From Variovorax sp. PBS-H4 (GTDB lineage: Bacteria; Pseudomonadota; Gammaproteobacteria; Burkholderiales; Burkholderiaceae_C), in NCBI RefSeq assembly GCF_901827205.1, contig NZ_LR594675.1, positions 5,202,001-5,266,000 of the forward strand: a DNA stretch of 64,000 nucleotides. Reading direction: 5' to 3'. Positions 1 through 7,673 of the stretch are shown piece after piece (position 1 is the stretch's first letter; each line of letters opens with the position of its first letter). Below the pieces are notes generated by a model. The model was not told the origin of the DNA and ran no database searches. It worked only from the letters and a program-made list of their open reading frames with translations. The position numbers were made by a program, and so were the translations under genes.

Positions 1-427
1 CCGGCGCCATCAGGTCCTCGAAGGCCAGCTTGCCGAAGTGCTCGGACAGCGCGACCCAGCCGCCCACGGCGCCTGGCACCGTGACCGAATCGATGCCGCG
101 CTGCGGCGGCGTCCTGGCGTCGTTGCCGTACTTGCGCTGGAAGTACTCCGGCGTCCAGGCGGCAGGCGAGCAGCCCGAGGCATTGAGCCCGTGCAACTTC
201 TCGCCGTCCCACAGGATGCAGAAGGCATCGCTGCCCAGGCCGTTGCTCACGGGCTCGACCAGCGTCATCACGGCCGCGGTCGCGATCGCGGCATCGACCG
301 CGTTGCCGCCCTGCTGCAGGATGCGAAGGCCGGCTTGCGCGGCGAGTGGATGCGAGGTCGACACCACGTTGCGCGCGAAGACCGGAATGCGGGTAGACGT
401 GTAGGGGTTGGCGTAGTCAAACTTCAT
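1..427 (-). CDS. Gamma-glutamyltransferase family protein, N-terminal part (cut by window edge)
   Basis: The 142 visible residues from the ATG match the N-terminus of the gamma-glutamyltranspeptidase family of Ntn-hydrolases: an early 'STSHPLAAQAGLRIL' stretch, the 'GGNAVDAAIATA' helix that nearly all family members carry, and 'DSVTVPGAVGGWVAL'. The catalytic threonine and the small subunit lie beyond the window, so activity cannot be judged. The start is 4 bp after the stop of the upstream tctC-like gene, so the two are almost certainly cotranscribed. Family members hydrolyse or transfer gamma-glutamyl groups, often from glutathione. No signal peptide is evident on this copy, which suggests a cytoplasmic enzyme. 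Linkage to a tripartite transporter suggests it acts on the imported compound; that part is inference. Confidence 0.85.
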   Translation of the reverse strand, partial: MKFDYANPYTSTRIPVFARNVVSTSHPLAAQAGLRILQQGGNAVDAAIATAAVMTLVEPVSNGLGSDAFCILWDGEKLHGLNASGCSPAAWTPEYFQRKYGNDARTPPQRGIDSVTVPGAVGGWVALSEHFGKLAFEDLMAP

Positions 428-431
428 GGCT

Positions 432-1412
432 TCAGTCGCTGATGATCTTGCGTTCGATGATGATCTTCTTCCACTTGGCAGCGTCCTGCGCCACCATCGC
501 CGCGAATTGCGCGGGCGTTCCGGTGGCCGGCTCGATGCCCAACCTGGACAGCTTGTCGCGCACTTCCGGATCGCTCACCGCCTCGTTGGCCGCGGCGTTG
601 ACGCGCGCGACGAGATCGGCCGGCAATCCCTTCGGCCCGTAGAGGCCGAACCAGGTGTTCGACTCGAAGCCCGGCAGCACGTCGGCAATTGCCGGCAGCT
701 CGGGTGCCAGCGGGCTGCGCTTCAGCGAGGTCACCCCCAGCGCGCGCAGGCGGCCGTCGCGCACATGCGGCATGCCGGTCGGCAGCGCGTCGAAGAGCAC
801 GTCCACCTTGCCGCTGATCAGGTCGGGAATCGCGAGCGCCGTGCCCTTGTACGGAATGTGGGTGACGAACACGCCGGCCTGCGACTTGAAGAGCTCCGCC
901 GTGAGCTGCACGATGGTGCCGTTGCCGCTGGAGGCGTAGTTGAGCTTGCCGGGGTTCTTCTTGGCGTAGTCGATCCATTCGCGCACGGTCTTCGCCGGCG
1001 AGCTGTTGGGCACCAGCATGATGCTGGGCGCATCGCCCACATGCGCGATGGGCGCGAAATCGCGAACCGCGTCGTAGGGGAGCTTCGGGTTGATCGCCGG
1101 CCCGATCGAATGCGTGCTGGTGGTGGCCAGGAGCAGCGTGTAGCCGTCGGCCGGGGCCTTGGCCGCGAGGTCGGAGCCGATCGCGCCGCCCGCCCCCGGC
1201 TTGTTGTCGATCACCAGCGTCGTGCCGAGCTTTTCGCCCATCTTCTGCGACAGCGTGCGCGCGAAGAGATCGGTGGCGCCGCCGGCCGGGAAAGGCACGA
1301 CCAGGCGGATCGGCTTGTTGGGGTAGGCCTGCTGCGCGAACGCCGCGGGCCCTGCAGTCGCGCACAGCACCAGGGCGGCGGCGCGAAGAAAAGTGGATCT
1401 CTTCAGCTTCAT
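432..1412 (-). CDS. Tripartite tricarboxylate transporter substrate-binding protein (Bug/TctC family)
   Basis: A 326-residue periplasmic binding protein that captures a small carboxylate and hands it to TctAB. The start chosen is MKLKRSTFLRAAALVL, which gives a normal signal peptide ending near 'AAFAQQAYPNKP'; an upstream start would add 15 atypical residues. Family hallmarks seen are 'YPNKPIRLVVPFPAGG', 'VIDNKPGAGGAIG', 'NYASSGNGT' and 'HIPYKGTA'. Unlike most Bug proteins, which are orphans, this one lies directly downstream of tctA and tctB, so the whole transporter is present. It follows tctA after an 84 bp gap that contains a terminator-like hairpin, which may set its level relative to the membrane subunits. 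The ligand cannot be read from the sequence. Confidence 0.93.
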   Translation of the reverse strand: MKLKRSTFLRAAALVLCATAGPAAFAQQAYPNKPIRLVVPFPAGGATDLFARTLSQKMGEKLGTTLVIDNKPGAGGAIGSDLAAKAPADGYTLLLATTSTHSIGPAINPKLPYDAVRDFAPIAHVGDAPSIMLVPNSSPAKTVREWIDYAKKNPGKLNYASSGNGTIVQLTAELFKSQAGVFVTHIPYKGTALAIPDLISGKVDVLFDALPTGMPHVRDGRLRALGVTSLKRSPLAPELPAIADVLPGFESNTWFGLYGPKGLPADLVARVNAAANEAVSDPEVRDKLSRLGIEPATGTPAQFAAMVAQDAAKWKKIIIERKIISD

Positions 1413-1455
1413 GGGATGAGATTCTGACGCTTCGGCGCAGGGTCCGTTCAAAAGC

Positions 1456-1477
1456 AAAACGGCGCCCGAAGGCGCCG
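1456..1477 (-). terminator. UUCG-tetraloop hairpin with U-tract between tctA and tctC
   Basis: On the minus strand the RNA would read CGGCGCC-UUCG-GGCGCCG followed by UUUUGCUUUUG. This is a perfect 7 bp GC stem closed by the extra-stable UUCG loop plus a short U-rich tail, the form of an intrinsic terminator. It sits in the 84 bp gap after tctA and before tctC, so it probably causes partial termination or protects the 3' end of a tctBA message. Confidence 0.7.
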
Positions 1478-1496
1478 CTCTGCGAAGCGAGGAGCT

Positions 1497-3011
1497 TCAG
1501 TCAGCCTCGACGAAGGCTTCCTCGCGCTTCGACTTGACTGCAGGCAGCAGCACAATCACCACCATCAGTGCAGCGGCGATCAGCAGCCCCGCCGAGATCG
1601 GCCGCGTGATGAACACGCTCCAGGAGCCGCGCGACAGCAACAGCGCACGCCGCAGGTTCTCTTCCATCATCGGCCCGAGGATCAGGCCCAGCAGCAACGG
1701 CGCCGGCTCGCAGCCCATCTTGATGAACATGTAGCCCACCACACCGAAGATCGCCACCATCCAGACGTCGAAGGTGTTGTTGTTGGTCGAGTACACGCCG
1801 ATCGCGCAGAACAGCACGATGGCCGGGAACAGCCAGCGGTAGGGAATCGACAGCAGCTTGATCCAGATGCCGATCAGCGGGAGGTTCAGGATGATCAGCA
1901 TCAGGTTGCCGATCCACATCGAGGCGATCAGGCCCCAGAAGAGCTCCGGGTTGCTGGTCATCACCTGCGGGCCAGGCTGGATGTTGTGGATGGTCATCGC
2001 GCCGACCATCAGCGCCATCACCGGGTTCGGCGGAATGCCGAGCGTCAGCAGCGGGATGAAGGAGGTCTGCGCCCCGGCGTTGTTGGCCGCCTCGGGACCG
2101 GCCACACCGCGGATGTTGCCTTTGCCGAAGGGCACTTCGCCGGGCTTGAGCTTCATCTTCTTCTCGAGCGTGTAGGCCGCAAAGGCCGACAGCAATGCGC
2201 CGCCGCCGGGCAGGATGCCCAGGCAGGAGCCCAGCGTCGTGCCGCGCAGCACGGCGGGCAGGCCGTTCTTGAAGTCTGCCTTGGTCGGCCACAGTCCGTG
2301 CACCTCGGCCGTGAAGACCTGGCGGTCTTCCTCGGGCTGCGACAGGTTGGAGATGATTTCGCCGTAGCCGAACACGCCCATCGCGATCACGATGAAGCCG
2401 ATGCCGTCGGTGAGCTCCGGAATGTCGAAGCTGAAGCGCGCCACGCCGGAGTTCACGTCGGTGCCGACGAGGCCGATCAGCAGGCCCAGCACGATCATGC
2501 AGATGGCCTTGAGCAGCGAGCCCGAGGCCAGCACCACCGCGCCGATCAGGCCCAGCACCATCAGCGAGAAATACTCGGCCGGGCCGAACTTGAAGGCCAG
2601 CTCGGTGAGCGGCGGCGCGAAGGCGGCCAGGATCAGCGTGCCCACGCAGCCTGCGAAGAAGGAGCCCAGGCCGGCCGCTGCGAGGGCTGGGCCCGCCCTC
2701 CCCTGCTTGGCCATCTGGTGCCCGTCGATCACCGTCACCACCGAGGACGATTCGCCCGGCAGGTTGACCAGGATCGCGGTGGTGGAGCCGCCGTACTGCG
2801 AGCCGTAGTAGATGCCGGCCAGCATGATCAGCGCAGCCACGGGCGGAAGCGCATAGGTGGCCGGCAGCAGCATCGCGATGGTGGCGACCGGGCCGATGCC
2901 CGGGAGCACGCCGATCAGCGTGCCCAGCAGGCAGCCGACGAAGGCGTAGATCAGGTTCTGGACCGTGACGGCTGCGGTGAAGCCGATGGTCAGGTTGTTG
3001 ATGAGATCCAT
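1497..3011 (-). CDS. tctA: TctA-family large permease subunit
   Basis: The 504-residue, strongly hydrophobic protein is the large membrane subunit of a tripartite tricarboxylate transporter. It matches the family along its full length: 'GVLPGIGPVATIAMLLPATY' near the N-terminus, the conserved 'GIYYGSQYGGSTTAILVNLP' with 'GHQMAKQGRAG' after it, and the second repeat 'GILPGGGALLSAFAAYTLE' and 'LTLGIPPNPVMALMVGAM'. About a dozen membrane segments can be recognised. The 504-residue length is normal for the family. It begins 11 bp after the tctB stop and is followed by the Bug receptor. Transport is driven by an ion gradient, not ATP, according to family knowledge. Confidence 0.96.
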   Translation of the reverse strand: MDLINNLTIGFTAAVTVQNLIYAFVGCLLGTLIGVLPGIGPVATIAMLLPATYALPPVAALIMLAGIYYGSQYGGSTTAILVNLPGESSSVVTVIDGHQMAKQGRAGPALAAAGLGSFFAGCVGTLILAAFAPPLTELAFKFGPAEYFSLMVLGLIGAVVLASGSLLKAICMIVLGLLIGLVGTDVNSGVARFSFDIPELTDGIGFIVIAMGVFGYGEIISNLSQPEEDRQVFTAEVHGLWPTKADFKNGLPAVLRGTTLGSCLGILPGGGALLSAFAAYTLEKKMKLKPGEVPFGKGNIRGVAGPEAANNAGAQTSFIPLLTLGIPPNPVMALMVGAMTIHNIQPGPQVMTSNPELFWGLIASMWIGNLMLIILNLPLIGIWIKLLSIPYRWLFPAIVLFCAIGVYSTNNNTFDVWMVAIFGVVGYMFIKMGCEPAPLLLGLILGPMMEENLRRALLLSRGSWSVFITRPISAGLLIAAALMVVIVLLPAVKSKREEAFVEAD

Positions 3012-3022
3012 GGCGCTCGCTC

Positions 3023-3511
3023 TCAGCCGGTGATGAAGGTAGGCCAGACCTGGAACTGCAGCTTGAGCAGGACCACGAAGGCGACATAGCTGCCCACGGC
3101 CAGGATGGTGGCGAGGATCAGGCTTGCTTTGAGGCTGTACTGCTCACCCGCGAGACCCGCGACGAGCACCAGCGCGTAGATGGCGGCGATCAACCCCATC
3201 GCCGGGAGCCCGACGCTGGGCAAGCCGCCGAGCAGGATGCCGAAGATCAGGTTGGAGCCGATGATGAAGGCCAGCGGACGCCAGGCGATCTTGCCCACCG
3301 GTTCGCCGTCGACCGTCTCGATGGCCAGCGCGGTGAAGATCACGATGACCCCGAGGACACCGAGCAGGATGCCCAACATCAACGGAAAGTAGCCAGGCCC
3401 CATGCGGGCGCCGGTGCCGACGCTGTAGGTCGTCGCTCCCCATGCGAAGGCAATGCCGACGATGGTGAACATCAGACCCGCGAAAAAGTCTTTCTGACTT
3501 TTGATTTTCAC
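3023..3511 (-). CDS. tctB: TctB-family small permease subunit
   Basis: A 162-residue membrane protein with four predicted membrane segments and the TctB features 'GARMGPGYFPLMLGILLG' and a C-terminal pair of hydrophobic helices ending in 'QVWPTFITG'. It is the first gene of the operon tctB-tctA-tctC-ggt-like. The start codon is GTG (GTG AAA ATC AAA) with a good GAGGGGA ribosome site 8 nt upstream; no ATG fits. Upstream, at about 3524-3535, the short dyad CGAAA-AA-TTTCG lies near the expected promoter and could be an operator, but no regulator is encoded next to it. Confidence 0.93.
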   Translation of the reverse strand: MKIKSQKDFFAGLMFTIVGIAFAWGATTYSVGTGARMGPGYFPLMLGILLGVLGVIVIFTALAIETVDGEPVGKIAWRPLAFIIGSNLIFGILLGGLPSVGLPAMGLIAAIYALVLVAGLAGEQYSLKASLILATILAVGSYVAFVVLLKLQFQVWPTFITG

Positions 3512-3633
3512 GAACTGTCCCCTCGAAAAATTTCGAACAGCGGATTGTGGGGTCAGCTCCTAGTCAGGATCGATGTGGATACCACCTAGCGCGAGGCGAG
3601 GGTTACTCCGGAGGGACAGCCGCGCCGGCTGCG

Positions 3634-5508
3634 CTATTCGAGCGGCGGGGTGGCGCTCAGCACTTCATCCACCGTGGTCAGTCCTTCGGCCACGCGCAGT
3701 GCACCGGCCAGGCGCAGCGGCCGCATCCCGTCGACCACGGCCTGGCGCCGCAGCGCCACGACGTTGGGCTCCTTGTCGACCAGCGACTTGAAGGGCTCGC
3801 TGACGGTGAGCAGCTCGTAGAGGCCCATGCGGCCGCGGTATCCCGTCATGCGGCAATCGACGCAGCCGACCGGCTTGTAGGCACGCACCGAGCCGGTGAT
3901 CTGCCACGGCTTGACGAACGCACCGAGCTGCTCGCGCGTGACGTTTTCGTCGGGCGCCTTGCAGTGCGGGCAGAGCGTGCGCACCAGGCGCTGGGCCAGC
4001 ACGCCGAGCATGGTGGCATTGATCAGGTAGTTGGGCACGCCCAGCTCCATCAGCCGCGTGATCGCGCTGGGCGCGTCGTTGGTGTGCAGGGTGCTGAAGA
4101 CCAGGTGCCCGGTGAGCGCGGCCTGCACCGCCATCTCGGCAGTGGCCAGATCGCGGATCTCGCCCACCATGATGATGTCCGGGTCCTGCCGCATCAGCGC
4201 GCGCAGGCCTTCGGTGAACCCGAAGTCCAGCTGCGGCTGCACCTGCGTCTGGTTGAAAGAGGGCTCGATCATCTCGATCGGGTCCTCGACGGTGCTGACG
4301 TTGACCTCCTCCGTCGCCACCCGCTTGAGCGTCGAGTACAGCGTGGTGGTCTTGCCCGAGCCTGTCGGTCCCGTCACGAGGATGATGCCGTGCGGGCGCG
4401 TCACCAGCTGCTCCCAGCGCTGCGCATCGTGCTGCGCGAAGCCCAGCGCATCGAGATCCTTGACTGCGGTGTCGGGGTCGAAGATGCGCATCACCATCTT
4501 TTCGCCGAAGGCGGTGGGCAGCGTGGACAGGCGCATTTCGACCTCGTCGTACGCGGCAGCCGCCGAAGGGCTGCCCCTGGGCGGCTGAGCCCCCTCGGGG
4601 GGCAGCGAGGACGCGTCGGCGCCGAGCGTGGGGGCCCGAAGCCTGCGCGTCTTGATGCGGCCGTCCAAGGGGCGGCGCTTCTCGACCACGTCCATGCGCC
4701 CAAGCAGCTTGATGCGCGAGACCATCGCGTTCATCACGCCCATCGGCATCTGGTAGGCCGGGTGCAGCACGCCGTCGATGCGGAAGCGGATCACGCCCTG
4801 GTCGCGTCGCGGCTCCAGGTGAATGTCGCTGGCGCGCTGGTCGAAGGCGTACTGCCACAGCCAGTCGACCACCTGCACCACGCTCTGGTCGTTGGCGTCG
4901 AGCTGCTTGTTGCTCCTTCCCAGCTCGACCAGTTGCTCGAAGCTGGCGCCGCCCGCATTGCCGCCGGCCTTCTGCGCTGCGCGCACCGACTTGGCCAGCG
5001 AGAAGAACTCGGCCGTATAGCGCTGGATGTCGGTCGGGTTCGCGACGACCCGCCGCACCGGCCGGCGCGCCTGGCGCTCCACTTCGGCGATCCAGTCGGT
5101 GACGAAAGGCTCCGCCGTCGCCACCACCACCTCGGTCGGCGCGACCTGCACCGGCAGCACCTTGTGGCGCTCGGCATAGGCGGCACTCATGGTGTCGGCC
5201 ACCTTGCCGACATCGACACGCAGCGGATCGATGCGCAGGTAGGCCAGCCCGGCACGGCCGGCCAGCCATTCGGTCAGCATCTCGAGATCGAGCGGCTTGC
5301 CGTCGCCCTGTCGCGTCATCGCGACATTGGCCAGGCGCACCAGCGGCGGCTGCCGGCTCTCGGCCTGCGCGCAGCGCGTCATCGTGCGCTTGGCCTCCTC
5401 GGGCGAGATCACGCGGTCCTTGGCCAGCCACTCGATCAGCTGCCGCAGCTGCAGCGGCCCTTCGTGACGGGGAGAGGAAGCGGAGGCGGGAGAGGTGACG
5501 GCGCTCAT
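3634..5508 (-). CDS. GspE/PulE-type secretion/pilus assembly ATPase with an in-frame repeat insertion
   Basis: A 624-residue hexameric traffic ATPase of the GspE/PilB family. An N-terminal MshEN/GspE-N-like region is followed by the ATPase core: Walker A 'GPTGSGKTTTLYSTL' at about residues 379-393, an Asp-box and Walker B region ending 'IMVGEIRD' at about 440-451, 'LVFSTLHTNDAPSAITRL', and the zinc tetracysteine formed by CPHC (about 513) and CVDC (about 546). Residues about 286-320, between 'KRRPLDGRIKT' and 'EVEMRLSTLPTAFGEK', are extra to the family and are encoded by a GC-rich repeat (see 4561-4640). No other gsp or pil genes are adjacent. The ATG chosen lies 10 bp from the MITE edge, and no strong Shine-Dalgarno is visible. 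The MITE may have replaced the native leader. Confidence 0.88.
   Translation of the reverse strand: MSAVTSPASASSPRHEGPLQLRQLIEWLAKDRVISPEEAKRTMTRCAQAESRQPPLVRLANVAMTRQGDGKPLDLEMLTEWLAGRAGLAYLRIDPLRVDVGKVADTMSAAYAERHKVLPVQVAPTEVVVATAEPFVTDWIAEVERQARRPVRRVVANPTDIQRYTAEFFSLAKSVRAAQKAGGNAGGASFEQLVELGRSNKQLDANDQSVVQVVDWLWQYAFDQRASDIHLEPRRDQGVIRFRIDGVLHPAYQMPMGVMNAMVSRIKLLGRMDVVEKRRPLDGRIKTRRLRAPTLGADASSLPPEGAQPPRGSPSAAAAYDEVEMRLSTLPTAFGEKMVMRIFDPDTAVKDLDALGFAQHDAQRWEQLVTRPHGIILVTGPTGSGKTTTLYSTLKRVATEEVNVSTVEDPIEMIEPSFNQTQVQPQLDFGFTEGLRALMRQDPDIIMVGEIRDLATAEMAVQAALTGHLVFSTLHTNDAPSAITRLMELGVPNYLINATMLGVLAQRLVRTLCPHCKAPDENVTREQLGAFVKPWQITGSVRAYKPVGCVDCRMTGYRGRMGLYELLTVSEPFKSLVDKEPNVVALRRQAVVDGMRPLRLAGALRVAEGLTTVDEVLSATPPLE
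4561..4640 (+). repeat. GC-rich Comamonadaceae-type repeat inserted in frame in the gspE homologue
   Basis: The plus strand carries GCTGCCCCTGGGCGGCTGAG, then a CCCCCTCGGGGGG hairpin core, then GCAGCGAGGACGCG and GAGCGTGGGGGCC. The same order of blocks (GCCCC..GGCGG..GAGCC..CCCTCGGGGG.C.AGCGA) occurs in recJ at 42454-42535. The element is normally intergenic in this family (recalled knowledge). Here it lies inside the coding region on the opposite strand to the gene and adds about 30 residues without breaking the frame. Confidence 0.65.
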
Positions 5509-5518
5509 CGGTCGACTA

Positions 5519-5784
5519 GGGCCTGTTGATACATGAATCACCCCCGCGCCGGGGCGGCAAGGGGCGCAGGGCTGGGCGCGGGCCGCAGCCCAGGCTGGCC
5601 GCCTGGGCAAGGACCGCAACGACGCCCTGCGCCCCTTGCCGCCCCGGCCCTCCGGGTGGGGCCCCGGAGAGGGCCCACTCGTCGTTGCCAGTGCTCACTG
5701 GGGTGGCACCCCAGTTCCGCTTGGCGCCTAGATTGGGCCCTCTCCGGGGCTCCACGCGAGGGTGATTCATGTGTCAACAGGCCC
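5519..5784. mobile_element. 266 bp MITE with 24 bp terminal inverted repeats and TA target duplication
   Basis: The ends 5519-5542 and 5761-5784 are inverted copies of one 24 bp sequence beginning GGGCCTGTTGA and differ at one position (T/C at base 12). Both are flanked by TA (5517-5518 and 5785-5786), as expected for a two-base TA duplication. The interior is nested palindromes: GGGGCGGCAAGGGGCGCAGG at about 5551 repeats inverted at about 5624-5643, GGAGAGGGCCC at about 5665 pairs with GGGCCCTCTCC at about 5735, and there are dyads CCAGTG-CT-CACTGG and GGGGTG-G-CACCCC. No transposase is encoded. The terminus resembles IS5-family (IS427-like) ends, so it is probably mobilised in trans. Confidence 0.85.
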
Positions 5785-6522
5785 TACCGGTTTGAACACC
5801 CGCAGCCACTTGGGCGCGGGCAGGCCCCAGCGAGTCTGGATGCTTTGGGCGCGCTCGGCAAGCTCGGGGCGCTTGGGCCGGCTCGGGCTGCGCTGGGCCA
5901 GCACGATGGTGTTGCCCTCGCGCGTCGGGCGGAAGGCCCACAGCGCTTCCTCGCCGAATGCCGCGGCGATCTTCTCGACGCTGCGCTCGTAGCTCGAGGA
6001 ACGGCCGAAGAGATTGACGGTCATGCAGCCGTCCTCCGTGAGCAGCCGGCGGCAGTCGGCATAGAAGTCCTCGCTGTCGAGCACCGGCGCGGCAGCCTCG
6101 TGGTCGTAGAGGTCGACCTGCAGCGCATCGACCGTGCCCAGCCATGCGGCCTTGCGGATCTCGGTCTGCGCGTCGGCCACCACCACGCGCAGCTTGGCGT
6201 CGTCGGCCGGCAGCTTGAACCAGCCGCGGCAGGCCGCCACCACCTGCGGGTTGAGCTCGATCGCGGTGGTGCGCATGCGCAGCGCCTTGCGCGAGAACTT
6301 GGTGAGACTGGCCGCGCCCAGGCCCAACTGCATGGCGTGGCGCTTCGCCACCTCGGCCGGGTCGACGAAGAGCAGCCAGGCCATCATGCGCTGCACGTAC
6401 TCGAGCTCGATCTCGAACGGCGCGTCCAGCTTCATCGAGCCCTGGACCCATTCGGTGCCCAGGTGCAGGTAACGCACATCCCCGAAGTCGGAGAAGTTGA
6501 CCTCGGGCAAGGCGCGCTTCAT
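5767..6522 (-). CDS. Spermidine synthase-like (Rossmann methyltransferase-fold) protein with MITE-derived C-terminus
   Basis: A 251-residue protein of the spermidine synthase family. 'YLHLGTEWVQGSMKLDAP' and 'LELEYVQRMM'-type N-terminal strands precede the nucleotide-binding fold 'AMQLGLGAASLTKFSRK', 'TTAIELNPQVVAACRGWF' and 'VVVADAQTEI'. The region 'VDALQVDLYDHEAAAP' occupies the position of the catalytic aspartate loop. Such stand-alone members often lack a proven polyamine substrate, so the exact reaction is uncertain. The start ATG overlaps the stop of the DNA glycosylase gene upstream (ATGA), so the two are cotranscribed. The last five codons (GPVDT) and the TGA stop lie inside the right end of the MITE, so the native C-terminus has been replaced. 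Confidence 0.85.
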   Translation of the reverse strand: MKRALPEVNFSDFGDVRYLHLGTEWVQGSMKLDAPFEIELEYVQRMMAWLLFVDPAEVAKRHAMQLGLGAASLTKFSRKALRMRTTAIELNPQVVAACRGWFKLPADDAKLRVVVADAQTEIRKAAWLGTVDALQVDLYDHEAAAPVLDSEDFYADCRRLLTEDGCMTVNLFGRSSSYERSVEKIAAAFGEEALWAFRPTREGNTIVLAQRSPSRPKRPELAERAQSIQTRWGLPAPKWLRVFKPVGPVDT

Positions 6523-7052
6523 GGGACGGGCAGGTACTGCGCGATCACCTCGCGCCATGCCGCCGCCTTGCGTTCGAGACTCCACGATGCATGTGCCGGG
6601 CTGGAAGAGGGCAGGCGATGGACCGGCACGCCGAGCGCGCGCGTGTGCCGCGCATGCCTGAAGCTCTCGCCGCCGTTGTGCGCGATGGCAGCCAGGGCCG
6701 GCAGGCGCAGGCTGGCGATGTCGTTCGGCACGGCGTCGCGGATTGCCGCGTCCAGGCTGCCCTCGCGCCGGCAGCACCTGTACACGTCCCACAGGCCGAG
6801 CTGGCGCGCGAGCAGCCATTCGCTCCGCCTTTGGTAGCTGTCGGCGCCCGCGGGCAGTGGGCTATCAGGCCAGATGGATTGCAAAATTCTCCAGAATTGG
6901 TTTTGCGGGTGCGCATAGTACTGCTGCTGCTCGATCGACCTGGCGCCGGGAAAGCTGCCGAGGATCAACAGCACCGTGGCTTCCGAGACGATCGGCGCCA
7001 GACCGGTGAGCACGGCTCGCGCCGGGGACGGAAACCCATCAGGTCGATTCAT
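6519..7052 (-). CDS. DNA-deoxyinosine (hypoxanthine) glycosylase, UDG superfamily family 6
   Basis: A 177-residue base-excision repair enzyme that removes deaminated adenine (hypoxanthine) from DNA. The diagnostic family-6 motif is near the N-terminus: 'LILGSFPGARSIEQQQYYAHP' region followed by 'NQFWRIL'. The C-terminal 'RLPSSSPAHASWSLERK' corresponds to the second active-site motif (SPAH). The length fits the family. The ATG at 7052 was preferred over one 15 bp upstream because AGGAG lies just before it; the longer form is possible. It is the first gene of a two-gene unit with the spermidine synthase-like protein, with a 4 bp overlap. Confidence 0.88.
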   Translation of the reverse strand: MNRPDGFPSPARAVLTGLAPIVSEATVLLILGSFPGARSIEQQQYYAHPQNQFWRILQSIWPDSPLPAGADSYQRRSEWLLARQLGLWDVYRCCRREGSLDAAIRDAVPNDIASLRLPALAAIAHNGGESFRHARHTRALGVPVHRLPSSSPAHASWSLERKAAAWREVIAQYLPVP

Positions 7053-7073
7053 CGCGCTCCTGGGCATGGAAGT

Positions 7074-7098
7074 AAAAAACCCGCCACTGGCGGGTTTT
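7074..7098 (-). terminator. Intrinsic terminator, bidirectional in form
   Basis: A CCCGCC-ACT-GGCGGG stem is flanked by AAAAAA on one side and TTTT on the other. It lies 20 bp after the stop of the minus-strand repeat-protein gene and just upstream of the glycosylase start, so it ends the former transcript and separates the two units. Confidence 0.88.
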
Positions 7099-7118
7099 CC
7101 GTAGCGTCGCGAACCTTA

Positions 7119-7553
7119 TCAGGGCTTCTTCGCGGCTTCGTTCTGGGCCGTGCCCGGGATCTTCTCGCCGATCTTGTCGCCGACCTGGCGCGTCTTGTCG
7201 GCGGCCGCCGTGGCGGTGTTGCTCACGGCATGGCCCGCCCTGCTGGCGACGTTCTCGGTCTTGTGGGCGGCCTTCCTGGTGCCGCTCTTGGTGGCGTGCC
7301 ATGCCTTCTTGCTGGTCTTCTTGGTGCTGGTCCAGGCCTTCTTGGTGCCGTCTTCGGTGGCGTTCACGGCTTTTCGGGTGCCGCTCTTCGTGGAATCCCA
7401 GGCCTTCTCGCCGGTGTTCTCCACCTTGTCGACCGTGCTCGGCTGCGCGCTCGGCGCCGGCGCCGGCTGCGTCTGCGCGGTGGCCGACAGGCCCAGAGAG
7501 GCCAGGGACAGCGCCAGCGCGACGGGCACCCAGCGAATCGATGATGTCTTCAT
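7119..7553 (-). CDS. Secreted LEA-like lysine/alanine repeat protein of unknown function
   Basis: A 144-residue protein beginning MKTSSIRWVPVALALSLASL, a clear Sec signal peptide with cleavage near 'SATAQ'. The mature part has a Pro/Gln/Ala linker and then degenerate 11-residue units of the type K-x-T-x-x-G-T-x-K-A (STKSGTRKAVNA, EDGTKKAWTSTKK, ATKSGTRKAAHK), very rich in K, T and A with periodic W. It ends in amphipathic AADKTRQVGDKIGEKIPG. Such 11-mers resemble group-3 LEA and apolipoprotein helices that stabilise membranes or proteins under desiccation. That resemblance is the only functional hint. It is monocistronic, with its own terminator. Confidence 0.75.
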   Translation of the reverse strand: MKTSSIRWVPVALALSLASLGLSATAQTQPAPAPSAQPSTVDKVENTGEKAWDSTKSGTRKAVNATEDGTKKAWTSTKKTSKKAWHATKSGTRKAAHKTENVASRAGHAVSNTATAAADKTRQVGDKIGEKIPGTAQNEAAKKP

Positions 7554-7673
7554 GGGAAAGGTCCTTTGGAGTTGGAGTGACGAACTTGCCACCGTCATGC
7601 AACGGCGATCCGGCGGCAAGGATGACAGCAAAAACGCGCCAGCAGCCCGGTTCGCTCAAAACGCGCCGTCGGC

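Noticed and set aside
5526..5777. Several 79-84 codon frames spanning the MITE on both strands
   Set aside because: They begin and end in the terminal repeats and exist on both strands because the element is palindromic; no protein resemblance.
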